From positions 1 to 52,325 of the forward strand of contig JAKIVF010000007.1 of assembly GCA_021647145.1 (NCBI GenBank): a stretch of 52,325 bases of DNA, in the 5' to 3' direction. The notes beneath the pieces are model-generated. The model was not told where the DNA came from. It worked only from the letters and a program-made list of their open reading frames with translations, and did no database searches. The stretch's first letter is position 1. The number at the start of each line of letters is the position of its first letter. Position numbers and translations under genes: made by a program. Positions 24,740 to 34,208 of the stretch are shown here, piece by piece. The stretch comes from Methylococcaceae bacterium (lineage in GTDB: Bacteria > Pseudomonadota > Gammaproteobacteria > Methylococcales > Methylomonadaceae).

Positions 24740-27394
24740 TTATGCGATTGTTCCCAAACTTTTGCTGGCTACTTCAAACACATCTTTAGAAATATCCTTT
24801 GTGTTTATGATTTTTTCTAAAGCATCTTTCATTAAAGTCTGTCTATTTTTATCAAAGTGTTGCCATTGTGTTAAAGCGGATACCATTCTTGAGGCAACTT
24901 GAGGGTTAATGGAATTTAAGGCTATTATTTGATCGGTCAAAAACTGATAGCCTTGTCCATTTTCTGCATGAAAATGTAGTTGGTTTGCTTGGCTAAATGC
25001 CCCAATTAAGGAACGTACTCTGTTAGGTGTTGTTATTTCAAATGCCGGGTGCTTCATTAATGTTTGCACTGTAGAAAAAGTATCCTTGGCACTACTGCAT
25101 GCCTGTAATGTAAACCATTTGTCTATGACTAGTGCTTCATTTTTCCATTGTTGATAAAAATTTTGTAAGGCAGATTTTTTTGCAGGGTTTGAGCTATTTG
25201 TAATGATGGATAATGCAGCTATTTGGTCGGTCATGTTCTTTGCGGTTTCAAACTGTTTGTCTGCTAAGTGATAGCTTTCTTCTGTCTCCAGTTTGTTTAA
25301 ATAACTTAAACAAATATTTTTAATTCGTCTTCGTCCAATAGAGCCTGCATCAAATTGTCCTGATTCATCTTTATGATAACGCTGGTAAAGGTCTAGAAAT
25401 TGATCTTTTAATTGTTGTGCCAGGGTGAGCTTAACAACTTCTCTGGCTTGATGAATTGCATTAACATCAATAACTACCATTTGCCCTGCAAGGTAATTTT
25501 CTTCTGGCAAACTTAACAGGAGTGAAAAATAGGATAAATCATCCCACGTTTGTTGCAGTATTTTTTTAAAAGATTCAACCAGCAATGAGGTAACTTGCAA
25601 GCTTTTTCCTTGTTGAATATTGTCAATTAAGCCAAAAATTATTTGCCCACTCATTTTTTGCCCCGCTTCCCAGCGGTTAAAGGTATCAGTGTCGTAACTT
25701 AATAAGAAGGCCAAATCTTCCAGGCCTTGTTGTATTTTTAATATAACCGGGGCTGAAAACCCTCTTAATAGAGAGGGGGTAGGCTTTTTATCTATTTGTT
25801 CAAAAACAAAGGTTTGTTGTTCAGACTTTAAGTCAATGATTAGTTCATCACTCGATTGGTAGCCATCAGTTCTAAGGGTAAGTGCCGAACCGTCATTTGC
25901 TAAAAGTCCTAACCTTACCGGTATATGCAAAGGGACTTTGGTTGGCTGTCCTGGTGTGGGTGCAGTCTGTTGTTTCAGTGTTAAAGTATAAGTTTTATCA
26001 GCAGCATTAAATTGTTCTGTAACTTCAATTTCAGGCGTTCCAGCTTGCGAATACCATTGTCTAAACTGTTTTAGGTTAAAATCATTCGCTGCTTCCATAG
26101 CATTGACAAAATCATCACAAGTAACGGCTTGACCATCATGACGTTGAAAATATAAATCACTTCCTTTTTTAAACCCCTCTTCGCCTAACAGGGTACGAAT
26201 CATGCGTACGACTTCTGCTCCTTTTTCATAAACAGTTAAGGTGTAAAAGTTATTGATCTCAATATAAGAGTCTGGACGAATAGGGTGTGATAAGGGCCCT
26301 GCATCTTCAGCAAATTGTCGGGCACGTAATAATATAACATCCTCTATTCTCTTTACTGCTTTTGAGGTTTGGTCAGCGGTAAACTCCTGGTCACGAAAAA
26401 CGGTAAACCCTTCTTTTAAACTGAGTTGAAACCAGTCACGGCAGGTAATTCTATTGCCTGTCCAGTTATGAAAATATTCATGTCCAATTACACCTTCAAT
26501 ATGTTCGTAATCAGAATCTGTTGCTGTGTCAGGTCGAGCAAGTACAAATTTGGTGTTAAATATATTTAGCCCTTTGTTTTCCATTGCGCCCATATTAAAA
26601 TGCCCAACAGCAACGATCATATATAAATCTAAATCATATTCTCGGTCATAAGTTTCTTCATCCCAGCGCATTGAATTTTTGAGTGATTGCATGGCGTGGT
26701 CGCATTTATCAATATCATGTAATTCAACAAAAATTTTAAGAGCAATTTCCCGGCCACTCATGGTGTTGAATGTGTCTTCAATACATTCCAGTTGCCCTGC
26801 GACTAAGGCAAATAAATAACATGGTTTTTTAAAGGGATCTTCCCAGGTGACCCAGTGGCGATTATTTTTCAGCTCACCTTCGGCTGTTTTATTGCCGTTG
26901 GATAATAAAATAGGGTATTTATCTTTATCACCTACTAATGTAGTTTTAAATGTACACATAATATCTGGGCGATCAAGAAAATAGGTGATTTTTCTAAAGC
27001 CCTCAGCTTCACATTGTGTGCAAAGCATTGTGCTTGAAAGGTAGAGCCCTTCAAGCGCAGTATTATTTTTTGGGTTAATTATGTTTTCTATAGAAAGCGT
27101 AAAGGGTTGTTCTTGTGGAACATTAGTTATGGTCAACGTTTCATCACTTTGTTGATATTGATCAGTATTTAAGGTAATGCCATCTATAGCAATACTGATT
27201 AACTCTAAGCCTTCACCCTGCAAAACCAAGGGTGTATTTTGATCTTGGCTTTGAGGGTTTTTATGGATCGTTAATTTAGAAACAACGCGTGTTTTTTCTT
27301 CATCCAAAACAAAATTAAGATCTATATTATTAATTAAGTATTCTGGAAAGGTGTAATCTTTTAAATGGATAGTTTGTGGGTTTGCGTCACGCAT
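24740..27394 (-). CDS. pepN: Aminopeptidase N
   Basis: M1-family zinc metallopeptidase of 884 residues, the length of the bacterial PepN group. It removes N-terminal residues from peptides in the cytoplasm. The exopeptidase motif GAMEN is at 269-273. The zinc site is HEYFH (305-309) with the distal Glu328 in SLKEGF. The N-terminal beta-domain, thermolysin-like domain and long helical C-terminal domain are all present, ending in ALEKIINTKDISKDVFEVASKSL. It stands divergent from the secreted-protein gene. Confidence 0.96.
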   Translation of the reverse strand: MRDANPQTIHLKDYTFPEYLINNIDLNFVLDEEKTRVVSKLTIHKNPQSQDQNTPLVLQGEGLELISIAIDGITLNTDQYQQSDETLTITNVPQEQPFTLSIENIINPKNNTALEGLYLSSTMLCTQCEAEGFRKITYFLDRPDIMCTFKTTLVGDKDKYPILLSNGNKTAEGELKNNRHWVTWEDPFKKPCYLFALVAGQLECIEDTFNTMSGREIALKIFVELHDIDKCDHAMQSLKNSMRWDEETYDREYDLDLYMIVAVGHFNMGAMENKGLNIFNTKFVLARPDTATDSDYEHIEGVIGHEYFHNWTGNRITCRDWFQLSLKEGFTVFRDQEFTADQTSKAVKRIEDVILLRARQFAEDAGPLSHPIRPDSYIEINNFYTLTVYEKGAEVVRMIRTLLGEEGFKKGSDLYFQRHDGQAVTCDDFVNAMEAANDFNLKQFRQWYSQAGTPEIEVTEQFNAADKTYTLTLKQQTAPTPGQPTKVPLHIPVRLGLLANDGSALTLRTDGYQSSDELIIDLKSEQQTFVFEQIDKKPTPSLLRGFSAPVILKIQQGLEDLAFLLSYDTDTFNRWEAGQKMSGQIIFGLIDNIQQGKSLQVTSLLVESFKKILQQTWDDLSYFSLLLSLPEENYLAGQMVVIDVNAIHQAREVVKLTLAQQLKDQFLDLYQRYHKDESGQFDAGSIGRRRIKNICLSYLNKLETEESYHLADKQFETAKNMTDQIAALSIITNSSNPAKKSALQNFYQQWKNEALVIDKWFTLQACSSAKDTFSTVQTLMKHPAFEITTPNRVRSLIGAFSQANQLHFHAENGQGYQFLTDQIIALNSINPQVASRMVSALTQWQHFDKNRQTLMKDALEKIINTKDISKDVFEVASKSLGTIA

Positions 27395-27533
27395 GATTTA
27401 AGTTAGTTGCTGAAAATAAAGATATAAGAAATTATCATAAAAGCTTAGACTAGTAAAAAGTAAATATTTTAAAGCGTGCGATTATTAGTGAAGTAAAAAA
27501 AAATATTATAGGTTAGAGGGCCTTTTCATTGGT

Positions 27534-27562
27534 AATCCAACACTTTTTAAATGTGTTGGGTT
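27534..27562. other. Inverted repeat in the pepN upstream region
   Basis: AATCCAACAC (27534-27543) pairs with GTGTTGGGTT (27553-27562), with one wobble pair, around a nine-base loop. It lies in the 277-base divergent gap between pepN and the secreted-protein gene. No T-run follows. It could be an operator or a leader structure; nothing decides between them. Confidence 0.35.
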
Positions 27563-27671
27563 AATGTAATAAAGCCTGAAGATAATCTATTTAAGATAAT
27601 TTCTCCAATATTTAATTGCTCGAATCTCATTGAAGTATTGTTTTTGCTAATTAATCCATGGAAAGTAAAGA

Positions 27672-29348
27672 ATGTATCTAACTATAAAAAAGCCTAGAAT
27701 ATATTGTATTATTTGTTTAGTTGTTTTTTTTGTCGATTATGAGTTTGTACTAGCATCAACATCAACGAAGGAAGGTTTATTTGTTTCTTTACCCTCTACA
27801 GGAAAAATATCAGCTACCTTTCACCCACAAGAAAATATTGAAAAAGGTCAGTTAACACGAGTGTCTTTTGGCGTTCCTTTTCCAAAAAATGTTTTGAAAA
27901 ATGTCAATAAAATTAGAGTTATTCTTAACAACAAAGAAATTCCTTCTTTCTCTATGGAAACAACTCGGTGGCATAGTCATAATGTTGATTCGTCTAAATT
28001 TATAAGATCTGTTTTGGTGTATACAGATATTGAGTTTTCTAGCAGTGACCCCGTAAATTTTTTAATTTTGTATGGGGATAACAGAAAACGAACCCTTGAT
28101 GCTTCAATAACTAAACCAAGAAAAGAGTGGGTTAGTATTATAGGTCATACTTATCCTGATGAATTCCCTTCAAATGAAAAAATTACTGAACCAAAAGTTT
28201 ATGTTACTTTTTCTGCTGATTGGTTAGGACTCTGTTTATTAAAGACTCGTACGTTACCAATAAGCAAAAAAGGTTTGTGGTATTTTTTCGATCGAGCCAG
28301 TTTGAGTTTTGCAGAAACTGCTGTTAATGACAGGTTTGCGAAAATAAAAGAAAAAGAGACAGAGAAAATAAATTATTCTTCTGAATATGAACCCTGGTTA
28401 TTTGATAGGTCGTCTACTTTATATTCATTATACATTCGAACTGGTGATGTTAGATGGCTTCGTCATGCTCACCGTTCTACCCAGTTTTATGCTAATCATA
28501 TCGATGAAAAAGGATATTTTGATTTAAAAGAGTACCAGGATTTAAAATATTCCTACGGTCAATCAATGCTAATAGATTTAATTCTCATGGGGGATTTATC
28601 ATATATTCCGACGATTGAACGCGTAGCTTCTGCAGGAGCTACATGGCATGAAAGCTATTCAAAATCATTAAACTTTTGGACTGAGCGGCACCAATCCTAT
28701 GCTTTGTTAGCAGCAATTTCTGCTTGGGAAGCAACGGGTAAGAAAAAACATGCAGATCGTGCAAAAAAACTAGTCGATAATATGGTTTATATAACAAAAA
28801 ATCCGGCCAATAATTGGCAATACAATGGTTGTCTTTTACATACCCTATCGCAGCACGAGGGAAGTGTTCATCAAGATCCAGTTTGTTCACCTTGGATGAG
28901 TGCGCTTCTTTCAGACGCTACTTGGAAATATTATTTAATATCAGAAGATGAGAATGCATTAGAGTTTATAGCTGGACTCGCTAGCTATGTTGTTAATTAT
29001 GGTGTGTATAAAGGAACCGGGTCAAGGTTTTCCAGAACAATATTGCCTTGGTATTTGGCATCAAGCGTTAAAACATTTACCGATGCAGGTCAATTTAGTG
29101 ATATAGAACATACTTGTGATGTGGCTGGTTTAGTCGTAAGGGGCCTGTGGGCAGCAAAAAAACTTGGTAGGGAAACAAAAAACACACTAAAAACGGCAGA
29201 GGATCTTCTTAATAGTTGTATTAACAAAAATTTAAGAAGCAAACTCCGTTTGTCAGGAGCTAAACGATTGTTTCCGCCACGAAAATTTAATTGGTGGTTT
29301 GGGACAAATAGTGATGCTTCATGGTTGATGCAAGAATTTGAGAATTAG
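27672..29348 (+). CDS. Secreted protein with beta-domain and possible alpha/alpha-toroid
   Basis: A 558-residue protein I do not recognise with confidence. An N-terminal signal sequence (hydrophobic 11-28) suggests export. Residues about 35-160 look beta-rich with the segment RVSFGVPFPKNVL. From about 230 on there are repeated amphipathic helices with aromatic pairs, such as SYGQSMLIDLILMGD and TERHQSYALLAAISAWEATG, as in six-hairpin glycoside hydrolases or polysaccharide lyases. Charged or aromatic residues such as WHES, QHEGSVHQDP and DIEHTCDVAG could line a cleft. There is no transporter or regulatory gene beside it. A carbohydrate-active role is inference only. Confidence 0.55.
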   Translation: MYLTIKKPRIYCIICLVVFFVDYEFVLASTSTKEGLFVSLPSTGKISATFHPQENIEKGQLTRVSFGVPFPKNVLKNVNKIRVILNNKEIPSFSMETTRWHSHNVDSSKFIRSVLVYTDIEFSSSDPVNFLILYGDNRKRTLDASITKPRKEWVSIIGHTYPDEFPSNEKITEPKVYVTFSADWLGLCLLKTRTLPISKKGLWYFFDRASLSFAETAVNDRFAKIKEKETEKINYSSEYEPWLFDRSSTLYSLYIRTGDVRWLRHAHRSTQFYANHIDEKGYFDLKEYQDLKYSYGQSMLIDLILMGDLSYIPTIERVASAGATWHESYSKSLNFWTERHQSYALLAAISAWEATGKKKHADRAKKLVDNMVYITKNPANNWQYNGCLLHTLSQHEGSVHQDPVCSPWMSALLSDATWKYYLISEDENALEFIAGLASYVVNYGVYKGTGSRFSRTILPWYLASSVKTFTDAGQFSDIEHTCDVAGLVVRGLWAAKKLGRETKNTLKTAEDLLNSCINKNLRSKLRLSGAKRLFPPRKFNWWFGTNSDASWLMQEFEN

Positions 29349-29683
29349 AGTAGAGTATAAGTTAATCAAGACACCTTATAGTCTCAGGTTGCGATTTCAT
29401 CGGCTAAAATCAGTCATCAGTGCGTATAAGTCTAGAAAAATCGTTATGATTTGCTGTGATTGATAATCTCCCATTAAGATAGTACTTTAAAAGCAGAGTT
29501 AAACGCTGAAAAAAACGGTGCCGAATAGTGTGTCGGGGGGCAACCTTTGGAAACATACGTTATAGAGAGCGTAATACTGCTGAGCGAGTGACTGACTTAG
29601 AATAATAATTGGTGGTTGCGTTGTTTGTGTGCGTGGGTATGCAAAAGTAACGTGCCATTTTATGTTTAGGATATTTATTGAAA
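29349..29683. other. Intergenic region without recognised genes
   Basis: This 335-base stretch lies between the convergent secreted-protein and SGNH-hydrolase genes. It is less AT-rich than the usual gaps in places. It contains a GGTGCCGA...TCGGGGGGCAACC segment (about 29518-29546) that can fold into a short imperfect hairpin. No T-rich terminator, tRNA, or open frame of note was found. Confidence 0.4.
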
Positions 29684-30406
29684 TTAACGGTTATAGAAAA
29701 TATAGGGTTTAATTAATTCTTTCCATATAGCATAACCATCGCCATTTAAATGGGTACCATCTCGGGTATACTTTTCGTTTAAGAGAGAGTTTTTCGATAA
29801 GCTTGTATTTAAATTAATGTATGTAATAGATTTTTTTTGTTTTGCTAAATGCTGTAAACGTTTATTTAATATTATTATCTTTTTGTTTACTGCATTTCTT
29901 TGTTTTCCAGCCAAAATAGTAGATTGAATATAGACTTCCATCTTTCGGGCTACTAATTTATCTACAATAGTTTTATAATTTCTGAAAACATCATTAGCAT
30001 TTGTGCCGAAAGAAAAATCATTTATTCCTATCATAATAAATGCTTTTGATGCGGATGTAGAATAAATGCTTTCAAGGCGGTTTAGAACGCCATCAGTTCT
30101 GTCACCTTTGATGCCTCGATTGGCAATTCGTACAGAGGGAAATAAATCTTGCCAATCAGCATCATCAATAAGGCTGTCACCTATAAATACAACATCATAA
30201 GGAGGGTTGCCATGTTGTTCAAAAAAAGATTTTTTATGAAAAAAGTAATCAGAATGTCTAGGGCTTGTGATTGAGCTTATTGTTTGAACTATTAATTTGA
30301 CTTGTTGATAAGGGAATATTTTATATTGTATCGTCACCATTCCATAAATGAATGAAAAAAATATGCTTATCAGCACAACAAGAATCATAAGTTTATTTGA
30401 TTTCAC
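29684..30406 (-). CDS. Membrane-anchored SGNH/GDSL hydrolase
   Basis: A 240-residue protein with an N-terminal signal anchor (about 5-25) followed by an SGNH hydrolase domain, probably periplasmic. All four blocks are visible: GDS with nucleophile Ser78, the Gly98 region RGIKGD, GIND with Asn129, and DGTHLN with Asp216 and His219. The family includes esterases, lipases and acetylhydrolases acting on lipids or on polysaccharide and peptidoglycan acetyl groups. The substrate here is unknown. It has no obvious partner: the DUF423 gene is upstream with a 47-base gap. Confidence 0.85.
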   Translation of the reverse strand: MKSNKLMILVVLISIFFSFIYGMVTIQYKIFPYQQVKLIVQTISSITSPRHSDYFFHKKSFFEQHGNPPYDVVFIGDSLIDDADWQDLFPSVRIANRGIKGDRTDGVLNRLESIYSTSASKAFIMIGINDFSFGTNANDVFRNYKTIVDKLVARKMEVYIQSTILAGKQRNAVNKKIIILNKRLQHLAKQKKSITYINLNTSLSKNSLLNEKYTRDGTHLNGDGYAIWKELIKPYIFYNR

Positions 30407-30453
30407 CGTTCCTGAATTGATAGCATTAAATTTATAAGGAGTATTGTTAAAAA

Positions 30454-30831
30454 TTAATCTTGTTTTGTTTGGTTATAAGAAAAAATTGCAAGCAATGTCC
30501 ATGCGAGTATAAAAGAGATTCCACCCAGTGGGGTGATCATTCCTAACCATTTGATATTCAATATCGCTAATAAATATAAGCTACCAGAAAATAAGAAAAT
30601 ACCTATCAACATTAACCGACCTGCCCATTTTAGGTGTGCTGAATCGGGTGCTTGTTGATGAAAGGTTGCAAGAAGCCCTAAACCTAAGGCATGCCACATT
30701 TGATAGTCTACACCGGTTTTATAAACGGCTAACATTTCTGGGCTTATAATTGTCTTCAACCCATGCGCCCCAAAGGCACCCATAGCAACACCTGTAAGAC
30801 CACAGATAGCACTTAAAAATAAAAATTGCAT
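30454..30831 (-). CDS. DUF423 family membrane protein
   Basis: A 125-residue, four-helix inner-membrane protein of family DUF423 (YgdD-like). The N-terminal GAFGAHGLKTIISPEML and the middle YQMWHALGL are diagnostic. The function is unknown. It shares a base with the moaB end, so the two are probably co-transcribed. Confidence 0.88.
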   Translation of the reverse strand: MQFLFLSAICGLTGVAMGAFGAHGLKTIISPEMLAVYKTGVDYQMWHALGLGLLATFHQQAPDSAHLKWAGRLMLIGIFLFSGSLYLLAILNIKWLGMITPLGGISFILAWTLLAIFSYNQTKQD

Positions 30832-31352
30832 TATTTTTCCTTCAGTCGTGGCATTAATTGTACTAGGTTACACGGTTTTGTACGAGAATCTAACTGATCT
30901 TTAATTAAGTCATCCCATGCAGTTCGGCATGCACCTGAAGAGCCTGGTAAACAAAAAATATATGTTCCATTTGCTACACCGGACAGTGCCCTGGATTGCA
31001 TAGTAGAAGTTTTTATGTCTTTGTATGAGAGCATTCTAAATACCTCTCCAAAACCATCTAGTACTTTATCTAGCAAAGGCATGACTGCTTCAGGAGTTCC
31101 ATCTCGCCCAGTAACACCTGTTCCGCCTGTGGTTACGATAGCATTAATGTCTTTGTTTGCAACCCAGCTGGAAACTACTGCTCTGATCTGATATATATCA
31201 TCAGGAACTATTTTTTTTTCATATACGTGGTGGTTGGCGGTTTGAATACGCTCAACTAATGTGTTACCAGATGTATCATCAGCATCTGTTCTTGAATCAG
31301 AAATAGTTAAGACACTAATGTTTAAAGGGATGAAGAGTATATCTACAGACAT
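30831..31352 (-). CDS. moaB: Molybdenum cofactor biosynthesis protein MoaB
   Basis: Small cytoplasmic protein of the MoaB/MogA fold, which binds molybdopterin. The 173 residues show ISDSRTDADDTSGNTL at the N-terminus and the TTGGTGVTGRDGTPE motif in the middle. MoaB and MogA are related; the length and the absence of other mo genes favour MoaB. Whether it adenylylates molybdopterin or is a silent paralogue cannot be told. It sits ten bases after the Do-family protease gene. Confidence 0.92.
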   Translation of the reverse strand: MSVDILFIPLNISVLTISDSRTDADDTSGNTLVERIQTANHHVYEKKIVPDDIYQIRAVVSSWVANKDINAIVTTGGTGVTGRDGTPEAVMPLLDKVLDGFGEVFRMLSYKDIKTSTMQSRALSGVANGTYIFCLPGSSGACRTAWDDLIKDQLDSRTKPCNLVQLMPRLKEK

Positions 31353-31361
31353 TATAGTTCC

Positions 31362-32729
31362 TTATTTTAGTACCAGAAAAAAGGCTTCTGACCCACGTTG
31401 AATATTAATTAATAAGGCTCTCCGTGGGTCGACGACTTGGCTAAGTTGATCTAGATTACGTACTCTGTATCTATTTGCAGAAACGATAACGTCTCCGGGT
31501 CTTAACCCATTTTTCCATGCATACGATGTTTTATCAATTGCGGCAAATAAGACGCCTTCAACTTGTCCTCTTTGTGAGCCAGTTAGAATAGTGCCTTCTA
31601 ATGTTTTATGTAATGAGTCACCTATTAACTGGGGTTGTTTGGGTTTGCCTATTTGGGCTGTAATATTCTTTACGTTCCCTGCTCGAATTAAACCAACGTC
31701 GATCTCATCACCTATCTGTAAGAGGCCAATAATATTCCTGATTTGGTGACTACCTTTAATTTTATTACCATTTAGAGAAACAATTATATCTCCCGGTTCT
31801 ATTCCTGCCAGATCAGCAGCTGAGTTACCTTCTACTTTACTAACTACTGCCCCTCTCCTAATTTTTAAGTCAAAGGCCTTGATAAGCTCAGGAGTTAGGT
31901 CTTGTGTTGAAACGCCTAACAGTCCTCTTTTGACTTCACCATGTTCAACCAATGCTTCCTTAAGAGTCATGGCCATATTAGAAGGTATGGCAAAACCGAT
32001 TCCAACATTTCCTCCGTTGGGAGCAAGAATGGCTGTATTCATCCCAACAAATTCACCACGTAAATTGACTAACGCTCCACCTGAATTTCCAGGGTTAATT
32101 GATGCATCAGTCTGGATAAAATCTTCATAACCCTCAATTCCTAAGCCTGTTCGACCTAACGCGCTAACAATGCCAGAGGTGACAGTTTGTCCTAAACCAA
32201 AGGGATTGCCTATAGCTACAACAAAGTCTCCAACTTTTAATTTATTTGAATTGGCAATGGGTAGCTCAGTCAGGTTTTCCGCTGCAATTTGGATAACAGC
32301 AACATCTGCTTCCGGGTCTGTTCCCAGCAGTTTGGCATTTAACTGACGTCCATCACTGAGTGTTACCATGATTTGGTCTGCTTTATCAATAACATGATTG
32401 TTGGTTAAGACAAGTCCTTGTTGGCTATCTATAATGACTCCCGAACCCAGGCTATTTCTTTGCTGTCTTTGCTGTCTTTGTTGCTTGGGTAATTGAAAAA
32501 AATGTTTAAAAAAGGGATCTTGTAATAAAGGGTTTTCTCTTATATTGACATTTTTTGTAGTAGATATGTTAACCACTGCCGGCATACTTTTTTCTAGCAT
32601 AGGCGCTAAAGAAGGCAGTACTTCTCCATCAATATAACCTGGTAAAGCTGCATAAGACGAGGAATAGAATGGCAAGAAAAGTGAAGCCAGTAAAATAAAT
32701 TTTATTCTGTGAATAAAAAAGTAGTTCAT
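31362..32729 (-). CDS. Do-family periplasmic serine endoprotease (DegP/DegQ-like)
   Basis: A 455-residue periplasmic protease and chaperone. A signal peptide ends near SSYA (about 27). The trypsin-like domain has His112 (TNNHVID), Asp142 (EADVAVI) and Ser216 (NPGNSGGAL), a complete triad. Two PDZ domains follow. A glutamine/arginine run, KQQRQQRQQR (residues 82-91), fills the LA-loop position. The length and a short loop are closer to DegQ than to DegP. No sigma-E promoter was recognised upstream. moaB follows in the same direction. Confidence 0.92.
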   Translation of the reverse strand: MNYFFIHRIKFILLASLFLPFYSSSYAALPGYIDGEVLPSLAPMLEKSMPAVVNISTTKNVNIRENPLLQDPFFKHFFQLPKQQRQQRQQRNSLGSGVIIDSQQGLVLTNNHVIDKADQIMVTLSDGRQLNAKLLGTDPEADVAVIQIAAENLTELPIANSNKLKVGDFVVAIGNPFGLGQTVTSGIVSALGRTGLGIEGYEDFIQTDASINPGNSGGALVNLRGEFVGMNTAILAPNGGNVGIGFAIPSNMAMTLKEALVEHGEVKRGLLGVSTQDLTPELIKAFDLKIRRGAVVSKVEGNSAADLAGIEPGDIIVSLNGNKIKGSHQIRNIIGLLQIGDEIDVGLIRAGNVKNITAQIGKPKQPQLIGDSLHKTLEGTILTGSQRGQVEGVLFAAIDKTSYAWKNGLRPGDVIVSANRYRVRNLDQLSQVVDPRRALLINIQRGSEAFFLVLK

Positions 32730-32944
32730 TTTTTCTCCATATAAGATATTAACTTTAAGTGAGTACGATATTGTCGCTATATTTATATACTATAGGCGAA
32801 GGTAGGAATTTACAACTTTGTGTGTTTTTATCAATAAAAACAGGTAGTATTACCTTATGGACACCTTTTATTAATTGATGAATAAAAAATTAATAGAGAT
32901 GCCTTTATTTGAAATATTATGACTCTGAAATGAATAGAGGGATT

Positions 32945-33436
32945 ATGAAAAATTATATTTTTGCAGTATTAATTGTTTCGGTCACAGCGGGATGTGGAGT
33001 TTCATCTGGGACCAAGGTTATACAAGTACAAAATAAAAAAGTAGATGTAAAAGTAAAAAACACCTCTGATAAGAGAGCGTGTGTTAAAAACTTTATTTAT
33101 AAAGGGAGTTTTTTAGCAGGGCGATCGTATACAACCTACGCTTTTATAAAAAACATATCTAAAGACAAAGCGATGAAGCTCGCTGCTCTTTATACGGTTA
33201 ATGATGGATGGTTAATTACCAATAGTGATAAAGATCTCGGTATTATTAGTGCTTCACAAACAGTGAACTATGGGAAAGGTAAAGTAGTGCCTTTGAGCAT
33301 AGGGTTTGAAACCAAGAATGGCGGTGTTAAAATGACAATGACCTATTCAACATCAGGTGGCGTGACTTCTCCGCTTGAATCAATAAAGAATCATTTTTGT
33401 TCTACCATTGAAGCGGTAGAGAGTAATTTAAGATAA
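32945..33436 (+). CDS. Hypothetical lipoprotein
   Basis: A 163-residue protein with a lipoprotein signal, lipobox VTAGC with Cys17. The mature part is small and beta-rich, with one Cys near residue 46 and another near the C-terminus that could form a disulfide. No known family was recognised. The frame could start at a TTG (32909), but the ATG at 32945 follows AGAGGGA and gives a normal signal. It lies alone, divergent from the protease gene and convergent with fliW. Confidence 0.6.
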   Translation: MKNYIFAVLIVSVTAGCGVSSGTKVIQVQNKKVDVKVKNTSDKRACVKNFIYKGSFLAGRSYTTYAFIKNISKDKAMKLAALYTVNDGWLITNSDKDLGIISASQTVNYGKGKVVPLSIGFETKNGGVKMTMTYSTSGGVTSPLESIKNHFCSTIEAVESNLR

Positions 33437-33528
33437 ATTGCTAAACTCTAGAATTTATCAACACTACTAAGTATTAATATGGGCTGGTTTTGAATTCAAT
33501 TTACTCGATGGACAATATTTAATTTGCT

Positions 33529-33993
33529 CTATTTAGTTTCTGTTACTTCAATTTCATTATTTTTTTCAGTATAAGTTATGCTTTGCTCCACTCTAGTCAT
33601 TGTTTTTTGAATACCAATCCTTTTTTCAATATTTATAAGCAGAGGTGATTTAATAGAACCTTTAACTGTTGGTAGATTTGGTTCGTTTGAATTTTTATCT
33701 TTATGAAGAATCAACAAAATTAATAGTTCATCAGTTGGTTGCATATCTAATGTTGAAACTTCTTCATCTGTGAGCAAAAATTGATAATTGATATTGAAGT
33801 TAGACGGATGTGCAACTGAAAACGCTATATTTTCATCTGTTGTCGATTGGAGTAAAAAAACTATTGTATTGTCTTCTTGATGGAATAACTGAAACTGGGT
33901 ATGGTCTTCAAAACCTGGAATGCCTTTTGGAAAGCTAATGATTGTATCTGAGTTGATTTGCTGATCAGTGAAAGCTTTAGATTTTATTTCCAT
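33529..33993 (-). CDS. fliW: Flagellar assembly factor FliW
   Basis: FliW binds flagellin and, as an allosteric antagonist, the RNA-binding regulator CsrA, coupling flagellin synthesis to export. From the ATG at 33993 the protein has 154 residues, the usual length. It contains ISFPKGIPGFEDHTQFQL, FLLQSTTDENIAFSV and the later APL-like SPLLINIEKRIGIQ segment. AGGA lies about nine bases upstream. The frame is open a further 60 codons, but that extension has no family similarity. No flagellar genes or csrA are beside it. Its presence suggests that the organism makes flagella. Confidence 0.88.
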   Translation of the reverse strand: MEIKSKAFTDQQINSDTIISFPKGIPGFEDHTQFQLFHQEDNTIVFLLQSTTDENIAFSVAHPSNFNINYQFLLTDEEVSTLDMQPTDELLILLILHKDKNSNEPNLPTVKGSIKSPLLINIEKRIGIQKTMTRVEQSITYTEKNNEIEVTETK

Positions 33994-34208
33994 AGAGTTT
34001 TTCCTAAAAAATTTGAATAATAAACCTAAATATATATCATTTAACAAAATTTTCAAGGAAGATACTGATTTGTAACTGTTATTTTTTAATGTCGATTGAT
34101 TGTCTGATTTACTACTCAAAAGGCTTGCAAGTTTTATAGAGTATTTTATTGAAACATATAAAGTACTCTTCATTGCATCAATTGTTTGTTGTGTGTATTC
34201 TTCAACTT

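Noticed and set aside
24590..24820. A 76-codon plus-strand frame across the end of pepN
   Set aside because: It overlaps the pepN C-terminus and has no similarity or ribosome binding site.
32841..32862. An AGGTA/TACCT inverted repeat upstream of the lipoprotein gene, considered as an operator
   Set aside because: Five pairs in AT-rich DNA is expected by chance and nothing else supports it.
33994..34173. A 60-codon N-terminal extension of FliW
   Set aside because: It has no family similarity, and the ATG at 33993 has a ribosome binding site and gives the normal length.
34149..34208. A 20-codon N-terminal extension of RlmH
   Set aside because: RlmH proteins begin at the MQIYLISVG position and have 155 residues.
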